DNA of 14,655 nucleotides from Bacilli bacterium. GTDB taxonomy: Bacteria; Bacillota_I; Bacilli_A; RF39; UBA660. Below the pieces are notes generated by a model. It worked only from the letters and a program-made list of their open reading frames with translations. It ran no database searches and was not told where the DNA came from. The translations under genes were made by a program, and so were the position numbers. Shown piece by piece: positions 13,582 to 14,655 of this stretch (its first letter is position 1; every line of letters begins with the position of its first letter). The DNA lies in the NCBI GenBank assembly GCA_028685445.1, contig JAQUDY010000010.1:1-14655 (forward strand), read 5' to 3'.

Positions 13582-14655
13582 ATGAGACTATTTTAACTTT
13601 AACATTCGAAACTTTAGGTACTAAAGTAATTCTTATATCATCTATTGATACTTTAACTGGTACTTCGTGAGTTCCAGGCCCATAACCACTTAAATCAATT
13701 TGGGCTTTTATTAATGTAGGGTCTAGTTCTTTTAAAACTGAGGAAACTCCTTTAGCAATTACTGTAATAATACTATCACTTGTACTAAGTGCATTCACTG
13801 TATAACTAGCTCCTAAATTTATTGACTCTATTTGGATATTACCAATTTCACTACTAATCTCTTTATCCATAGTAACATTTATACTTGTAGATGTTTCTGT
13901 CATAAATCTTACTCCTGATGGTTTAGTTAATGTTACATTAAATGTTTTGTTAATATTTAAACCATCTATATCAATATTAGCTTCAATATACGAAAGATCT
14001 TCTATAATGCTTCTATCACCATAAACTTTTACTTTAGTAACTGATGAAGTAGCGCTTAAGATTGCATATCCTACAGTTGGTGTTCCAGATGTTACTATTT
14101 TTATAGGAAGTTCTTCATAATATGAATCTACTACAACTGAAGCACTAACTTTAGCAGGAACAATTTCAACATTATTTATTTTTGTTCCATTATTATCATA
14201 AGCTACTAGAACAATAGAATCTACTGTAAACGTTCCTTGTTCTGTTAATTTGGCTGCTTTTATATCTACTAAAGCTCTAACGTTTGCAACTGTTTCTAAA
14301 GCTTCAGCAGAACCTTTTACGATAACTTCACTTCGATCTAACTCAACACTTTTAATTGAGAGTTTACTATCTAATTTATCTTTATTTAAAAGATCATAGT
14401 CTAATGCTTTAACAGCGCTAACTTTTTCACTAATTTTAATAGTTATTGTGCTTGGATCTAGCTTATAATTAACTGATTCTATACTGTGGTTATATTTTAA
14501 TTTTACTTTATATTGTCCAGTTGAATAACCACTTAAATCTAGTACTACTTGATGTTCTCCAAGTTGTTTTGCTAAATATAAATCACTTTTACGACCAATT
14601 AAAGTTATATCAACAGATTCTGGCAAAACTTCAACTACATAAGATTCTTCATTAT
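13580..14655 (-). CDS. cdaR: CdaR/YbbR-repeat protein, C-terminal part (5' end outside window)
   Basis: The frame is open to the right edge, so the gene is truncated by the window. A TTG at 14626 is internal, because coding continues upstream (NEESYVVEVLPE before SVDITLIGRK). About 358 residues are visible, made of YbbR repeats of 80-100 residues: one partial repeat at the edge and three more, each ending in a strand such as TITIKISEK, SASVVVDS, TSINVTMDKE and VSNVKVKIVS. DLSGYSTGQYKVKLKY and DLSGYGPGTHEVPVKV are clear repeat motifs. In Bacillota, CdaR is a membrane-anchored extracellular protein that regulates the diadenylate cyclase CdaA (c-di-AMP). cdaA and cdaR are normally adjacent, so cdaA is expected just beyond the right edge. 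The N-terminal membrane anchor is not in view. Confidence 0.88.
   Translation of the reverse strand, partial: NEESYVVEVLPESVDITLIGRKSDLYLAKQLGEHQVVLDLSGYSTGQYKVKLKYNHSIESVNYKLDPSTITIKISEKVSAVKALDYDLLNKDKLDSKLSIKSVELDRSEVIVKGSAEALETVANVRALVDIKAAKLTEQGTFTVDSIVLVAYDNNGTKINNVEIVPAKVSASVVVDSYYEELPIKIVTSGTPTVGYAILSATSSVTKVKVYGDRSIIEDLSYIEANIDIDGLNINKTFNVTLTKPSGVRFMTETSTSINVTMDKEISSEIGNIQIESINLGASYTVNALSTSDSIITVIAKGVSSVLKELDPTLIKAQIDLSGYGPGTHEVPVKVSIDDIRITLVPKVSNVKVKIVS

Noticed and set aside
3227..14655. Mycoplasma-type code with TGA read as tryptophan
   Set aside because: TGA closes rlmD and the phosphohexomutase gene exactly at family-expected ends, and the long conserved frames are open without needing TGA as a sense codon.

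Overview
The window is a mosaic. Roughly the first 3.2 kb has moderate GC (hand count: 31 of 60 G/C at 61-120, 28 of 60 at 661-720). The remaining 11.4 kb is very AT-rich (10 of 60 G/C at 4021-4080). The AT-rich part looks like the chromosome of a low-GC Bacillota/Bacilli-type bacterium, probably an uncultured gut-type lineage. The clues are A/T-ending codons, GGTGAT- and AGGAG-type ribosome binding sites, a dac-spmA-spmB-rluB gene order like that of Bacillus subtilis, and a YbbR/CdaR protein. The standard code fits: TGA ends rlmD and the phosphohexomutase gene, and no long frame needs TGA as tryptophan.

Left, foreign part (1-about 3260). It opens with the C-terminal end of a large serine recombinase (+ strand) closed by an intrinsic terminator. 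Three minus-strand genes follow in transcription order: a TauE/SafE-family membrane permease, a small VOC-fold (glyoxalase-like) protein, and a second, different TauE/SafE permease. A strong 18-bp inverted repeat and a duplicated 15-mer lie between the VOC gene and the last permease. The 488-bp gene-free stretch 2739-3226 holds degenerate reading-frame fragments and a 3-copy, exactly 30-bp-period repeat. It abuts the 3' end of rlmD, whose last 11 or so codons change abruptly to G-ending codons. The 3' end of rlmD/rumA is a known integration site for integrative elements, so the left part is best read as the end of an integrated element.

Right, chromosomal part (3227-14655). A long minus-strand run, probably one operon or two, carries in transcription order a PilC-type pilus assembly protein with an unusual N-terminal extension, a prepilin peptidase, a D-Ala-D-Ala carboxypeptidase, spmA, spmB, an RluB-type pseudouridine synthase and rlmD. 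A small + strand gene (weakly YqfQ/VrrA-like) diverges from pilC and overlaps tail-to-tail with a phosphomannomutase/phosphoglucomutase gene. Further right, all on the minus strand, come the 5'-truncated CdaR/YbbR gene, a type IV prepilin, and the cofactor-independent phosphoglycerate mutase gpmI.

Two themes connect the chromosomal genes. One is a type IV pilus/competence-like system dispersed among housekeeping genes: prepilin, prepilin peptidase and PilC platform, with the ATPases outside the window. The other is cell-envelope and spore-type functions (carboxypeptidase, SpmA/B, CdaR). No rRNA, tRNA or CRISPR array was recognised.
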